From contig OX438748.1 in assembly GCA_949316235.1 (NCBI GenBank), forward strand, positions 23,438,575-23,502,574: a stretch of 64,000 nt of DNA, given 5' to 3'. The translations under genes and the position numbers were made by a program. Of this stretch, positions 22,226 through 33,194 are shown one piece after another (positions within the stretch are counted from its first letter, which is position 1; each line of letters opens with the position of its first letter). The stretch comes from Oegoconia quadripuncta (lineage: Eukaryota; Arthropoda; Insecta; Lepidoptera; Autostichidae). Under the pieces are notes generated by a model that did no database searches, was not told the origin of the DNA, and worked only from the letters and a program-made list of their open reading frames with translations.

Positions 22226-22406
22226 TTTATATTTAATACCGCACACCCCACCTATTTCAAATGTACTATCCTTATACCCAAAGGTTGCCTGGAAGAGATC
22301 GCTTTTAGTGATAAGGTCGCCAAATTATACATTCTATTCTTACCACTTTTCTGAAACTGTATTTTCTTATCTGTTGTGCAATAATGTGTATTTGTATTGT
22401 ATTGTT
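22226..22406 (+). mobile_element. LINE-D 3' end
   Basis: It is nearly identical to the copy at 3042 from TACCCAAAGGTTGCCTGG to the TATTGTATTG tail, but the poly(A) signal is altered to AATAATG. Confidence 0.72.
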
Positions 22407-22802
22407 ATCACCAGGCTGGTTTGATATAAATTTGGTTAAGATCAGAATGACAGCTAGTTATTGATCATTGTCATTAGTTAACTATCGCGTTAGAGTAATC
22501 TGTAATGATAGTTTATAAACTTGGTAAATAAATAAACTTTTTTGTTATAAACTTGAATTCTGGAAAATAACCCCTCCCAATACTAATAATTACCTTTTAG
22601 GCTTCTCGAGTGCAGGTTATGGGCATTTTTGTATTACACTGTATTAAAAATAAATCTTAATTTATCCAATGAGGGCGCCACTGGGCGGAAACCCTATTAA
22701 TATTGCTGTCAATCGTGTACCACAGATACGTCACGCCCTTTACCCGGAAACCTAAATGTGCGGACTTTGAGGGTTTTTAAAGACCATTCCATTCTTCCAC
22801 AG
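22407..22802. other. Intron 5' of the Dpr Ig exon
   Basis: It ends with the acceptor CCATTCTTCCACAG (22789-22802). No further exon was recognised. Confidence 0.6.
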
Positions 22803-22981
22803 GTACCACAACAGTAGAATGATCAACTACGACGTTGAGCACGGCATCAACGTCACCACAGACCCCGCCCAGAGGCTGTCGGACCTCCTCATTCCGGCGA
22901 CCAGCGTGTCCCATGCGGGGAATTACACCTGTGTCCCAAATAATGCTGTCCCAGCAAGTATATACGTCCACATATTTAATG
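22803..22981 (+). CDS. Dpr-family (zig-8-like) protein, second-Ig exon, partial gene
   Basis: The exon encodes the C-terminal two thirds of the second immunoglobulin domain of a Dpr-type (defective proboscis extension response) neuronal cell-surface receptor. In flies these bind DIP-family partners to specify synaptic connections. The split first codon (..|G) suits the conserved Trp of LW-YHN. Then come RMINYDVEHGINVTTD, LLIPATSVSHAGNYTC and VPASIYVHIFNG. The Ig motif normally reads D-x-G-x-Y-x-C; here the Asp position is His. It is flanked by CCACAG and GTAAGT. Which Dpr paralogue this is cannot be decided; upstream exons with the signal peptide and first Ig domain are not in the window. Confidence 0.9.
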
Positions 22982-23025
22982 GTAAGTTCAGATACATAGT
23001 GATATTTAATTTCTTAAATAACTAT

Positions 23026-23254
23026 TTAAGTATTTAAAAACTAAAAAACCCGATAGATTTTGTATTTTGCGGACGCCATATTGGATTTTTTACCATAAAA
23101 TGTATCCTATGACACTCCGGGTACCAAGACGAATCTAACGACACCATGCACTTCAAAATCGGTCAAGCTGTTTAGGTTTACAGGATGCGCCAAAGGAACG
23201 GACATACATACATACACTCGAAAAACACCCTCCTTCCTTGTGCAGTCGGGTAAA
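23026..23254 (+). repeat. Repeat-E copy
   Basis: It starts 45 bp after the Dpr donor. AAAAACCCGATAGATTTTG, TATCCTATGACACTCCGGGT and a CATACATACATACACTCG end match the copy at 3244. Confidence 0.72.
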
Positions 23255-24207
23255 AATCATATTCACTTAAACCAAAAACTATTTTATAATGTTTATTTAA
23301 TTGAGGTCCTTCTAAACATGACAGTCCCTTCGTACTCCAAGTAGGTCTAACTAGGACTTTCTCTTCCTCTCTTTCCTTCAATCTTTCCCTCAATTATGAT
23401 ATTCAAAAAAAGGTCGTGTCGTACCAAGAGGTTAAATCGAGGGCGGAAAGCAAAGACGTGCTCATTACTCCACCGACAAGAGCATAAATTGAAGAAGAAG
23501 GTCGGTACTCCGAAGGTGAATCTTTCTGACGCGTGAATGATGGGTTTGACGTCACAAATGAGGTAATTCAGTTGGTCATCTTACATGACCAACTTATAAG
23601 CGACCGTTTAGGATTCGTGTTAAATTCACAGATTAAATCGCCGCATTATACATTCAGCAGTTATTTTGACGTTACATTGTGAATATGACATCAAGCGGTC
23701 CGAATCAATGGACGCTGTCAGTTGTTACAAAGGGTTATCCCGTACGGATTAGTCGCTGTCAGCGCTGTTATCGTGCCAACATAAATGGAACAGCTGTCAG
23801 ATCAATCAGCGCAACCGGTCCCTTTGTTTATGATGCGAAGCGCATCCATAGTATGTTACCCGATGCACCAGGTTGAAGGTCAATATCCTGTTGTGTTCTG
23901 ATGCGACGTACTGGTATTGGGGATGGGACGTTTGCAGGCTACAGATGAATGGTCGGTCCACATGTGGGACCTTCGAACCAATTCCCCTTGCGGAGCATTG
24001 GTTACTGTGAACCTGGTCCACTAAATCTTCCGGTCGTCTTGCAAAACTTCGTGAAGTCTTCGTATTTCAGGTGCTGTAATTCTTCTTTTTAAATTTTGAC
24101 CTTGCCTAAAATTTCCCATTATAGTCTGGAGTTGGCCGGGAGTAGACCGCACAATCAGCTACGACGTATGACAGAACCAATTAAATTTCCAGTTATTTGA
24201 TGATTAA
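23255..24207. other. Unrecognised intronic DNA
   Basis: GTTGGTCAT-CTTAC-ATGACCAAC at 23571-23593 is a perfect 9-bp-stem hairpin. A 65-codon frame at 23679 has no recognised family. Confidence 0.45.
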
Positions 24208-24328
24208 CTGAATACGCGTTTGACCACAATCTCACCTGATGGAAAGTGACGATGTCGCCGAAGATGAAGTACGCAATATCGGTAAATGCCTATTCACCAT
24301 GCTCTTGACGATCCCAAGGTTGTAGGAT
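24208..24328 (-). mobile_element. LINE-H 3' fragment
   Basis: GCGTTTGACCACAATCTCAC through GATCCCAAGGTTGTAGGATT. A SINE-A joins it directly on the right. Confidence 0.72.
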
Positions 24329-24549
24329 TAACCGCCTCCGTGGCTCAATGTAAACAACATTGGGTTTACGATTCGGAGGTCGCGGGTACGATCCCCAGCG
24401 GGGTACTTATTTAAGTACTCGGTTTGGTTGGTGGTAGGGCTTTTAAATGTCCGCCTGGTTAGCTACCACCATCTTATCTAAATCTGCCGTCAAGCAGCAA
24501 TGTCAATAGCATTGTTGTGTTCAAGTTGACAGAGATAAGATAGCCATTG
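24329..24549 (+). mobile_element. SINE-A, 3'-truncated
   Basis: It has a complete tRNA head and mid-body and ends at AGATAAGATAGCCATTG without the 3' body or A-tail. Confidence 0.82.
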
Positions 24550-25083
24550 ATTCATGGAGTTCCTATCATTCGAAATTTATTTGGAAATCGTATTTTCTGC
24601 TAGGTTTTTTTTTTTTTTTTTTATGCATAACGGGTTGGTACTTGACCTCAATCACACCTGATGTTAAGTGAAGATAAGGTCGAAGATGGAAGCGCACTGA
24701 CCCGGAAACCCCAACACATTTGGGGGACTGGCTATCTTATCTCTGACAACCGGAACACGACAATGCTATTAACATTGCTGCTTGGCGGCAGATTTAGATA
24801 AGATGGTGGTAGCTAGCCAGGCGGACATTTAAAATGCCCTACCACCAACCAAACAGAGTACTTAAACATGTACCCCGCTGGGGATCGAACCCGCGACCTC
24901 CGAATCGTAAACCCAATGTTGTTTACATTGAGCCACGGAGGCGGTTAAAGGCGGTTTTCTTTATTGATTTATTTAAATGGCACAATTAAAGCTCTATTCG
25001 AATAATTGAACTACCAATATCAATACCTTCTATTTCACTTACCTAATATGCCCTATTATTTTCCTTACGGTAAAAAAACTCAT
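24550..25083. mobile_element. MITE-1 copy with SINE insertion
   Basis: Interior MITE-1 sequence (GGAGTTCCTATCATTCGAAA) lies left of the SINE. The right arm (CTTACCTAATATGCCCTATT, CCTTACGGTAAAAAAACTCA) lies right of it. The left arm is missing. Confidence 0.75.
24605..24946 (-). mobile_element. SINE-A, full length, inside MITE-1
   Basis: It has an 18-nt reversed A-tail, an intact body and a complete head. It is the cleanest SINE-A copy beside the one at 10876. Confidence 0.92.
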
Positions 25084-25172
25084 GCAGTATATATGCATTT
25101 AAAGAATATAATGGAAAAATGTATAAATTATTGCGAGTATAAAGCTATACTTACATATTATGTACAAAACTT

Positions 25173-25415
25173 TACCTAGATAGATAAGCATTTATTTGCA
25201 TCCATGTACACATAACAAATTTTACATATGAAAAATACAACTAAAACAATAAAACACAAGTAGGTACAGAAACAACAAATATTATGTGTGTGCCGCAGTA
25301 TACAAAAAGGCTCAGTGTATGGATTTGCCCGAGGCGGGCAAAACACTGGTATTCTGCAGAAACCTGAGGGTTGGAAATGGAATTTTGAAATGTGTTTGGT
25401 GTTATCAAATTAAAA
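25173..25415 (-). repeat. Repeat-O, reversed copy
   Basis: AGATAGATAAGCATTTATTT, GCCCGAGGCGGGCAAAACAC and AACCTGAGGGTTGG are the complement of the 34761-35008 copy. The AGATAGATA tail and AATAAA suggest a LINE or SINE 3' end. Confidence 0.72.
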
Positions 25416-25990
25416 CTAACGTTACTTGCCACATCACAAAAATAAAAGAGTGGTCTATCTATGCGCAGGTTTATTTCTTCGGTATTTCTTACAATACTTG
25501 CTTACTATTAGGATATCCTGCCATGACCTAAGATATTTTTTTCAAGTATGTCTCTGCTATTGGTTGTCTTGAATAAATAAAAATAATATATGTTAAGTCT
25601 GCTAACCTAACACCTTGGGGTTGATAATATTGAGCACTACTTCACGTACGTGTAAATGATTTATTGATATATTGATAGGCACGCGCGGAGCTCTTGCTGT
25701 CCGATCGTGAAAATGCTACGGCGTCTTGCTAACGACTAACTTCGGCATTAATAAAGCCGCGGAAAATGCTGACGCGAAGAATGTACAGTTGGACTGTACA
25801 ATATACATAAAATAGACAGAAACGCCTACTAAATATAAGTACGTTCATCATTATACTTTGTCAGGCGTAGTTTGTAACAAAGACCAGCTTGAAATAGACT
25901 ACCGACAGCAAAAAAGACTCAATGATGCTCCTATCTCGACACAAAGAGAGGCGTATACGTTTGAAGCTAAAAATTTAACAGTATATACCG
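25416..25990. other. No gene recognised
   Basis: It contains short inverted words (GTACAGTTGGACTGTAC at 25786-25802, a 7-bp stem). There is no coding signal. Confidence 0.45.
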
Positions 25991-26352
25991 GAGTTTTTTT
26001 ATTGTATGTAAGAAAATACGGCATACTAGGTAAGTGAAATACAAATTATTGGCATAGGTAGTTTTTTTTTTTCAAAACCATCATCGTGATGGCCTGAGAT
26101 CGATATACGACTGACGGGTGTCGTAGAGTTCCATTCATGCGAAATTTATTGGTAGCCATATTTTCTCCAATTTTTTTTTTATTTATTTCATTTAGGTAAT
26201 TATGTGGAATAGACTACAAACGCGACCGTCAAATGGCACAAAGCTTTATTCGACTATGGTTTTGTAAAAAAAATTAAAAATAAACTACCTCTGCCAATAT
26301 TTCTATTTGCCTTACCTAATATGTGTTTTTTCCATACGGTAAAAATCTCACC
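25991..26352. mobile_element. MITE-1, diverged full copy
   Basis: Both arms are present (GGCATACTAGGTAAGTGAAA left; CCATACGGTAAAAATCTCAC right). The interior has ATGCGAAATTTATTGGTAGC. Confidence 0.75.
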
Positions 26353-26499
26353 CGTATATCTAAATGTGGCCTTATAATAGTAAGATTTTTTTTTTAAGTA
26401 TTTGAGAGAAGATTCTTAATCAAGTTTTATAGAGACCGGTTCAGTCGTTTCGAAGATATTTAGATATTAAGACAGTGGATTTATTTGCAAAAATGGTAT

Positions 26500-26613
26500 T
26501 TTGATGCATTTCCTCAACCTCTCCTGATGTTAAGTGAAGATGAATTCGAAAGTGGAAACCCCCCTTTCGGAGACTGGCTATCTTATCTCAAACAACTGGA
26601 TCACATCAATGAT
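26500..26613 (-). mobile_element. SINE-A fragment, target of the next SINE
   Basis: CCTGATGTTAAGTGAAGATG and GGAGACTGGCTATCTTATCT in a diverged copy, cut off at the neighbouring insertion. Confidence 0.65.
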
Positions 26614-26948
26614 TAACCGCCTCCGTGGCTCAATGTAAACAATATTGGGGTTACGATTCGGAGGTCGCGGGTTCGATCCCCAGCGGGGTACATGTTTAAG
26701 TATTCGGTTTGGTTGGTGGTAGGGCATTTTAAATGTCCGCCTGGCTAGCTACCACCATCTTATGTAAATCTGCCGCCAAGCAGCAATGTTAATAGCATTG
26801 TTGTGTTCGGGTTGTCAGAGATAAGATAGCCAGTCCCCCAAATGTGTTGGGGTTTCCGGGTCAGTACGCTTCTACCTTCGACCTCATCTTCACTTAACAT
26901 CAGGTGTGATTGAGGTCAAGCACCAACCCGTTGTTCATAAAAAAAAAA
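26614..26948 (+). mobile_element. SINE-A, full length with probable target duplication
   Basis: A complete sense copy from AACCGCCTCCGTGGCTCAAT to the A-tail. AATGAT occurs immediately before (26608-26613) and at the end (26947-26952), consistent with a short target-site duplication. Confidence 0.9.
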
Positions 26949-27482
26949 TGATGCTTTGATAAACTACGAACGAACGAACGAACTAATCCAATGTCACGAA
27001 GATGGTAAAAACATTATATGGTTTGTCTTTATTATTGCAAAAGTCGGTAAGCCATTCAAGGGTCAATGTCTACTCTTTTTAACAGGCTCTTATTAGCTTC
27101 ACTTGTAACTATGAAATCAAAACTTGAAATGTATTTAAACTTACTTCTGACACTTTGTATGTATATGTAATTCTGATGACAATACTATAATTTGGTATCT
27201 TGAAGCTGATCTGATGATGGAGCCAGGAGGTGGATGGTAAAACTCTTCAGTGGCTGTTAGTCCCCTCGAGTTTGGGCTCATATGATTCATTTTGACGAGT
27301 CCAATACTTGGTGTCGACGATCTGATGATGGAGGCAGGAGATGGATAGTGTAAATGTAGCGTGTTTTTTTAGTTTTTTCACACTGCATAGCATTCATTTA
27401 TTTTTTCTAATAATTTTTTTTTTCATTTAAAACGTATAAACTTTTAGAGTCAGTCAGTAGTGTCAAACCATGCCTAAATAAG
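26949..27482. other. Unclassified, with one direct repeat
   Basis: GATCTGATGATGGAGCCAGG near 27208 recurs with one change near 27319, about 111 bp apart. It is possibly a degenerate tandem or repeat fragment. Confidence 0.5.
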
Positions 27483-27690
27483 TTTTGTCGACGAATCCTT
27501 CCTTGGTGAAAGTTTCTGTCATCGATTCACTCATGAATAAATCGTTTTGTCGGCGAATCGTTCGTAGTGGAAAGGTTTTGTCGTCGATTTGCTCATGACT
27601 GAAACATTCATTTGCCGCCCTCTCATATAAAAAAAAAAAAAAAATTCTGTCGGCGGCTCATTCGGCAGAGAAACGTTTGTCGGAGAATCT
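27483..27690. repeat. About 62-bp degenerate tandem repeat, interrupted
   Basis: Units start TTTTGTCGACGAATCC (27483) and TTTTGTCGGCGAATCG (27545). A third degenerate unit, TTCTGTCGGCGGCTCATTCG, follows the inserted LINE-J tail. Confidence 0.65.
27609..27645 (+). mobile_element. LINE-J tail, 37 bp
   Basis: TTTGCCGCCCTCTCATATA plus the A-tail, an extreme 5' truncation of LINE-J landing inside the tandem repeat. Confidence 0.8.
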
Positions 27691-27699
27691 TTATAATAG

Positions 27700-27870
27700 A
27701 TAGTAGATATTCAAAATTTTCGTTTAACGGAAACTATTTACCAAAGGCTATTTGTTATAACATTTTTGATTATTTAGATCATAAAAAAATATTATTTATC
27801 ATAAGTAAAAATGCTTATTTAAAAAGTGCAACCCCTGAGTTCTCTCTCATTATCCTCTTGGGAATGAGCG
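27700..27870 (+). mobile_element. LINE-Q 3' fragment
   Basis: ATTATTTAGATCATAAAAAA and AAAGTGCAACCCCTGAGTTC match the post-coding region of the fuller copy at 60.7-61.1 kb. Confidence 0.6.
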
Positions 27871-27894
27871 GTAATATTAAGGCATAACATTTAA

Positions 27895-28190
27895 GCATCG
27901 GTGGCTCAGGTTCATTCCCAGGCACGCTATGTACCAAGGGTTTTGAAATTTAATTTAATTACTTATGTGCATTTATCCGACTGCTCTTAAACGGTGAAGG
28001 AAAACATCGAAATAAAAATTCTAAGGCCTGTGAAGTCCCTTGTCCGCATTGGACCAGCGTGGCTGACTGTGGTCCATACTCCATTATTATACTAACGAAT
28101 ACAGTGGGATGTTTATGGGCTGATGATGATGAACGTTTACATAATGTTATTTTTACTACTAACGAAATAAAACTTGTTTGATTTAATTTG
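27895..28190 (+). mobile_element. SINE/LINE-like composite
   Basis: GTGGCTCAGGTTCATTCCC looks like a tRNA B-box region. GGTGAAGGAAAACATCG and GCATTGGACCAGCGTGG follow, then a GATGATGATGA tail at 28122. A LINE-like end (CGAAATAAAACTTGTTTGAT) comes directly after. Confidence 0.55.
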
Positions 28191-28617
28191 ATTAGAAAAT
28201 AGAAATACATAGTTACTTTTTTGTTGGCAGTACGTAATCCTGAAATAATTGACATGGCTTCTCTTACTCTTCGCAGTAACAAAGACAGTGTAGTGAAATC
28301 GATGACATTAATTAAAATACGATAGCAATTTGTTAGAAATAAACAGAATGGAAACAATGTTATTGGATGGAAAATAATCAACAAATTACACGGACAAATA
28401 GAACTAACCCTAACTTTTTCTTCCTACGATGTAGTTTTATAAAATAATATGTCGACTTTCAATAAGTAATTTATTAATTTACTTATTTACATAGAATCAA
28501 CAGCGTTATTGCAAAAATTATATTATATAGTAAACTAATACCAAACTTATGCCAATTAGTGATTCTTATTATGTTACTGACAATGGTTGTCGTTATAATT
28601 GAGTGGGTAACGTTTTA
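28191..28617. other. No gene recognised
   Basis: AT-rich. No motif or repeat boundary was found. Confidence 0.5.
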
Positions 28618-28815
28618 ATTATATTACAAGAAAATTGGTACTTTTACATTATTGTTATTATATAGGTATCAATAAAACAATCCTCAGTAATATACAGTAA
28701 TATATAACAATCATCAGTAAAAAAAAAAAAAAAAAAAAAATTATAATACAAGAAAATTGGTACTTTTACATTATTGTTATTATATAGGTATCAATAATAC
28801 AATCCTCAGTAATAT
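28618..28815. repeat. Local duplication across a poly(A) run
   Basis: About 75 bp (ACAAGAAAATTGGTACTTTT to CAATCCTCAGTAATATA) occurs at 28627 and again at 28748, with one visible change. A 22-nt A-run lies between the copies. A tandem duplication is likeliest, since 75 bp is too long for an ordinary target duplication. Confidence 0.8.
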
Positions 28816-28839
28816 ACGAGTCGTTTTAATTTCTCAAAA

Positions 28840-28915
28840 AACTTTCATGTACATGCCCATTGTAAGCTGAATAAATGTTTTTCTTTCTTTCTTTCTTTCT
28901 TTCTTTCTTTATGTT
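28840..28915 (+). repeat. Retroelement tail with (TTTC)n
   Basis: CCCATTGTAAGCTGAATAAA followed by TGTTTTTC and about seven CTTT units, the form of a LINE/SINE 3' end. Confidence 0.65.
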
Positions 28916-29399
28916 AGTTAGTCTAAAATGCATAGCGTTAAAAGTCAAACTAAAGGAATTAAGTAATTTTAATTATTAATAGATATATTTTTGGATCCTA
29001 AATTGAATAACGAATCTGTAACAGTTACATATAATTTTTGCATAACCTTTTTATGGACGTTTTGCTTCGGCTTCTCTAATTATATGATAATTTGTGAACC
29101 ACTCAACCTAAATGGAATACTTCCGACGATAAAATCAATACGACGCGAACGTAATAAAATATAGAATCCTTCATTACATTACATACATAACGAGGAACGA
29201 TTATATTTAGTACTTACAATTTATGGGTTATAAATAAGGCGACACTTAGAGCTTATAAGTATGTTTATCACTCGTCATCATTAAAGAGGTATAGATAATA
29301 AAGGGTGACCCAAATTAAACGCCGAATGTAAATTCGAATTAAAACTAGAAATAAATTATTTAAATTCAACATTGAATCATCATTTTCCTGAACTCATCA
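28916..29399. other. No gene recognised
   Basis: AT-rich intronic DNA without paired repeats. Confidence 0.5.
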
Positions 29400-29674
29400 T
29401 AATAATAAATAAATAAATATCCTTAGACATATACACAGCGCCATCTAGGTCCACAGTAAGCAACTATAGGCTTCTGTTGTGGATACCAGATGGTTGATAT
29501 ACTACATATACATATTTTTTTTGTAAAAAAATAGTTATTTTAAATGAAAACATCCATAACTCGGGTACATATGTGCGTATTCATCACACAAACATATGCC
29601 CCTAGCGGGATTCGAACCCGCAACCTTTTGGTATAGTGGTCAGAGTTGCTAACCACTACACCAAACAGGTCGTC
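29400..29674 (-). mobile_element. SINE-B, full length
   Basis: Reversed tail AATAAATAAATATCC, body CAGCGCCATCTAGG, B box GGGATTCGAACCCGC, head ending CCAAACAGGTCGTC. Confidence 0.9.
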
Positions 29675-30139
29675 AAAATTATGAAAATTGATATTGAAAT
29701 CAAACTAGGAATATCGCTACAAACTATAATAATTATGCATAATCGTAAAGTACTAATCCTCACGCTCATTTTGATATTATATAATAACCCCAGGAATATG
29801 TAGTAAATTTATAATTACTTACGATATAAAGGTGGAACACTGTTCCCTACAGATAACTTTGACATTTTTTTTGTCTATGAGAACAGCCGAATACTGCCCT
29901 CTATGAACATATGCCGTAAGATAATTTATTAGTGGTCACACTGATTTTTTTTTTCCGTAAAAAGTTTCAACTACATGAAGGTAGTGCGCTTTGGTTACAG
30001 TTGTAACCGCTGACAAGACTAGTCTTTTTTATGGTTACAAGTATAACCACGGACGGTTGAGTGATGCAATACAGTGTTATAATAACAAAAAACACTGTAG
30101 TTCTGTACGTTTCAATGGCGATGAGTTCACCCCCTGTCA
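29675..30139. other. No gene recognised
   Basis: A GGTTACAGTTGTAACC palindromic word lies at 29993-30008. Nothing else was seen. Confidence 0.45.
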
Positions 30140-30230
30140 CGTGTGTATTTCGTAAGATGAACCGCGAATGATGTTTCAATCATTAAATTTTACAGTAATG
30201 TTTGGGATATCTCTGACCACCGCATTTGTA
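30140..30230 (+). repeat. Repeat-M fragment
   Basis: GTATTTCGTAAGATGAACCG, then ATGTTTCAATCATTAA, then GGGATATCTCTGACCACC. Confidence 0.55.
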
Positions 30231-30403
30231 TGTTTAAGTCTATTTGGTTATATTTTTCACAATTTAAATTTAGTATGGTCAGAACATCAAACCAAATAAC
30301 TTTCACTATGCGACCAACTCTTTAAATCGAGAAAAAAATAAGCTACGAGTATTTCATACATTTTATATTAAATACCTGATTTTTTTTCTCTCGATTTCCG
30401 ATT

Positions 30404-30474
30404 CTATCTTCGTCCTCATTTTCACTTAACATCAGGTTGTGATTAAAGTCAAGTGTTAATCCATCGTGCATTAA
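30404..30474 (+). mobile_element. SINE-A 3' fragment, diverged
   Basis: CATTTTCACTTAACATCAGG, TTGTGATTAAAGTCAAG and CATCGTGCATTAATA remain. Confidence 0.6.
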
Positions 30475-30475
30475 T

Positions 30476-30857
30476 ACTAACAAAATCTAAACAATAAAAA
30501 AATATAAATGACTATGGATTTTTCCTACATTTTTCCTTGTATTCCGAGATAAAAGGCTCTCTTTCCAATTCGCGTAACCTTTTAAAGGCTTATTATGGAG
30601 TCTCGGTTAAACACGCGTTGCGACAATTTTCGAAATATATTTTCTATGTAAGATATAATAATGTGCGAAGAATTTTGCCACGTAGAATATTATATCTAAT
30701 TCTACCTACAAGTGGAAAATCAATTATTAAATAGTAGCTTGCCACCCGCCGCTACATGAAATGAAATATATAATCTCTTAATATATACATGTCGGGGAAA
30801 CGCGGACGTAGCGACTGGGACGGTGCCAGCCTCCCATGGTATAGGGTATCTCGGGAA
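30476..30857. other. No gene recognised
   Basis: A 65-codon frame at 30537-30734 is basic and unrecognised. A Q-type retroelement origin is possible but unproven. Confidence 0.4.
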
Positions 30858-30960
30858 ATTGCGATATTAGATTAGATTAGATTAGATTTATTTAGTTCAC
30901 TTTTACAATATTAAGTCACACATACAGTTTCGTAAATTTATGATTTTTAAAGTAAAAGTG
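30858..30960 (-). repeat. Reversed retroelement end with (GATTA)n tail
   Basis: Four TTAGA/GATTA units are followed by TTTATTTAGTTCACTTTTAC, the layout of a LINE 3' end read backwards (compare LINE-K at 7741-7773). Confidence 0.55.
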
Positions 30961-32024
30961 ATTGTCAAACATAAAACAATAACTATACACATACATTACA
31001 TTACTAGATTATTTGTTTAGTCACAAAATGAACAAAATAGGATAGAAATTTAGCATCTACATATTATTATATGTAACTATGTCAAAATTAATTAATAAAG
31101 TATAAGTATGTAACCATTGTTACGTCAACGTCATACTATTTTTGAATAATGAAATAAAATAAAAACAAATAATGAAATAAAATAAAATAAAATAATCATG
31201 ATGAAATAAAACAAAATATCTATCAAATAAATATTATATCAAGCTACTAAAGGCGATTAGGATATCATAATGACACTAGGGTTTAACAGAATGGAGTAAT
31301 GGTCTGCCACTGATGGAACACGGGTCCGATTGCCTTAACTCTTTAAGTTGGCAATTATAAACCAGTTACCAACCCATAAATTATAATATTCAATTATAAT
31401 CATGAAACCGGAGATGCTTACCGGTGAAGGGTAAAGATTTGCATGCCCCTCATGCCTTTCACCTTGGCCCTTGCATGCAATCTATGGGATTCAGCCGGAG
31501 TAGTCTACAATCCCTCCTGCTCAAATTCCATGACCAACTTCTTCTTAAGCAACGACTTACCGGATATTCCAAACGTCGGTGATAATAGGTAATCAAAGTC
31601 ATTCACGCTTGATGGTGTGCTAAGTGGTGGTCCGTCTCCTTTGGCGGCTGGTAGCAATATGAATTTTCATTTTCGATGTCCAAACCTAACATTACTGTAA
31701 ACGTCACCGCGTGATTTTTAGCGATACCAGTGTTACCTATATTCTTATAGCAAACCGCGTAATATTGTTGTCATACGACCGTCAAAATTATAAATTCCGT
31801 CGCTAATTTATCGCTATCTGCAACATATACTCGTACATAAACCTTCCGGAAAAAATCCTTAAAATGGTTGCGTAATTCAGAACAACTAAGATCACAAAAT
31901 GACAGACGCGGATAGCGACTGTGTTTTATAATATTTAGAGAATAGAGAAAAAAACTAGATAAGAGGGACTGGAGAAGAGATGCTAAATCCCGTGAATGGT
32001 AAACACGCATACGAAAGTATCTAA
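30961..32024. other. Mostly unrecognised intronic DNA
   Basis: AATAAAATAAAAT-rich near 31145-31215. The segment 31770-31830 (AAATTATAAATTCCGTCGCT) has an inverted relative at 61470-61550. Confidence 0.45.
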
Positions 32025-32227
32025 TCTAAATAATATTATAATTTCGAAAGTTTTGGATGTTTCTTTGTTTGTTGGTTGCTCAACCACGGCGAAACGGATG
32101 AACGGATTTCGATGAAATTTGGTATATAGATAGAATAGACCCGGGATTAAGGCGTAGGATACTTTTTATCCCGATAAAGTGAGTAGTTCCGCGGGATAAA
32201 CAAATTAAACATCCGCGATAAAGCTAG
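32025..32227 (+). mobile_element. Helitron-F, non-autonomous
   Basis: It begins TCTAAATAATATTATAA and ends GATAAAGCTAG, sitting between A and T, as Helitrons do. The interior has ACCACGGCGAAACGGATGAA and CCCGATAAAGTGAGTAG. It has no coding capacity. Confidence 0.78.
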
Positions 32228-32289
32228 TCTGATTATAAAATTACAACTCATTTGAGTAATATAGAGTACCTAACATTTGTGTGATCTAA

Positions 32290-32405
32290 ACGCTACAGTG
32301 CCGGTAGACATTCAAAATTTTAAATAAATTTAAAACAACTATTAAACTGAAACTGTGTGCCAAAGACTATTATAAAATCTCTGACTATCTAGATAATAGC
32401 AATGC
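32290..32405 (+). mobile_element. LINE-Q fragment
   Basis: GTAGACATTCAAAATTTTAA and ACTATTATAAAATCTCTGAC correspond to the C-terminal coding end of LINE-Q, here with stops. Confidence 0.55.
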
Positions 32406-32415
32406 ACATGTCTCT

Positions 32416-32474
32416 AACCGCCTCCGTGGCTCAATTTAACAACATAGGGTTTACGAATCGGAGGTCGCCGGTCA
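32416..32474 (+). mobile_element. SINE-A head fragment
   Basis: Only the tRNA-like part, from AACCGCCTCCGTGGCTCAAT to GGAGGTCGCCGGTC, with a broken B box. Confidence 0.7.
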
Positions 32475-32480
32475 AATAAA

Positions 32481-33098
32481 TAGATAATTTTTTAATCAAT
32501 ACCATCATCGACGCACGCGCCGCGCCGGTGATTAATATGCGACTGGCGGGAATTGTAGGGTTCCCTGGGAAATCTACTTGGAACTCATAATATTTCCTCC
32601 AATTTTTATTTTATTTAAATATAAATAAATAAATAAATAAATATCCTTAGATATACACACAGCGCCATCTAGTTCCACAGTAAGCAACTATAAGCTTGTG
32701 TGGTGGATACCAGATGGTTGATAAACTACACAAATACATTTTGTTTTTGTAAATGAATACATTATTATAAATGGAAAACATCGATAACTCAGGTACACAC
32801 GTCTGAATTCATCATACAAATATATGCCCCTAGCGGGATTCGAACCCGCGACCTTTTGGTATTGCACTCAGAGTTTCTAACCACTACACTAAACAGGTCG
32901 TCAAATAGCGTGTAATTAATGTCAGTAATGGTATAATTATGCGGAATATGCTACAAAGGCGACCGTCAAATGACACAACATTTTATTGTATATTATGGTT
33001 TTGAAGAAAAAAAAACATTAATCTACCTATGCCAATACCTTCTATTTCATTTACCTAATATGCCCTATTTTTTCCTTACGGTAAAAAAAAAACTCATT
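32481..33098. mobile_element. MITE-1 copy with SINE-B insertion
   Basis: The interior (CGGGAATTGTAGGGTTCCCT) and right arm (CATTTACCTAATATGCCCTA, CCTTACGGTAAAAAAAAAAC) are present. SINE-B sits at 32621-32904. The left terminal arm is missing. Confidence 0.72.
32621..32904 (-). mobile_element. SINE-B, full length, inside MITE-1
   Basis: AAATAAATAAATAAATATCC tail, full body, B box GGGATTCGAACCCGC, head to AAACAGGTCGTC. Confidence 0.9.
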
Positions 33099-33194
33099 CG
33101 GTACCTATATATATATCAATTAAAGCTTTTCATAACACGACTCCGTTCACACGTATTAAAACCCGTTTAGAAATATCTACCGCTTGCAGAAAAT

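Noticed and set aside
23679..23876. A 65-codon frame in the Dpr intron
   Set aside because: No domain motif, no splice sites and no conserved neighbour.
28618..28815. A 75-bp target-site duplication flanking a poly(A) retroposon
   Set aside because: The duplication is far longer than normal target duplications and nothing but the A-run lies between, so a local tandem duplication is simpler.
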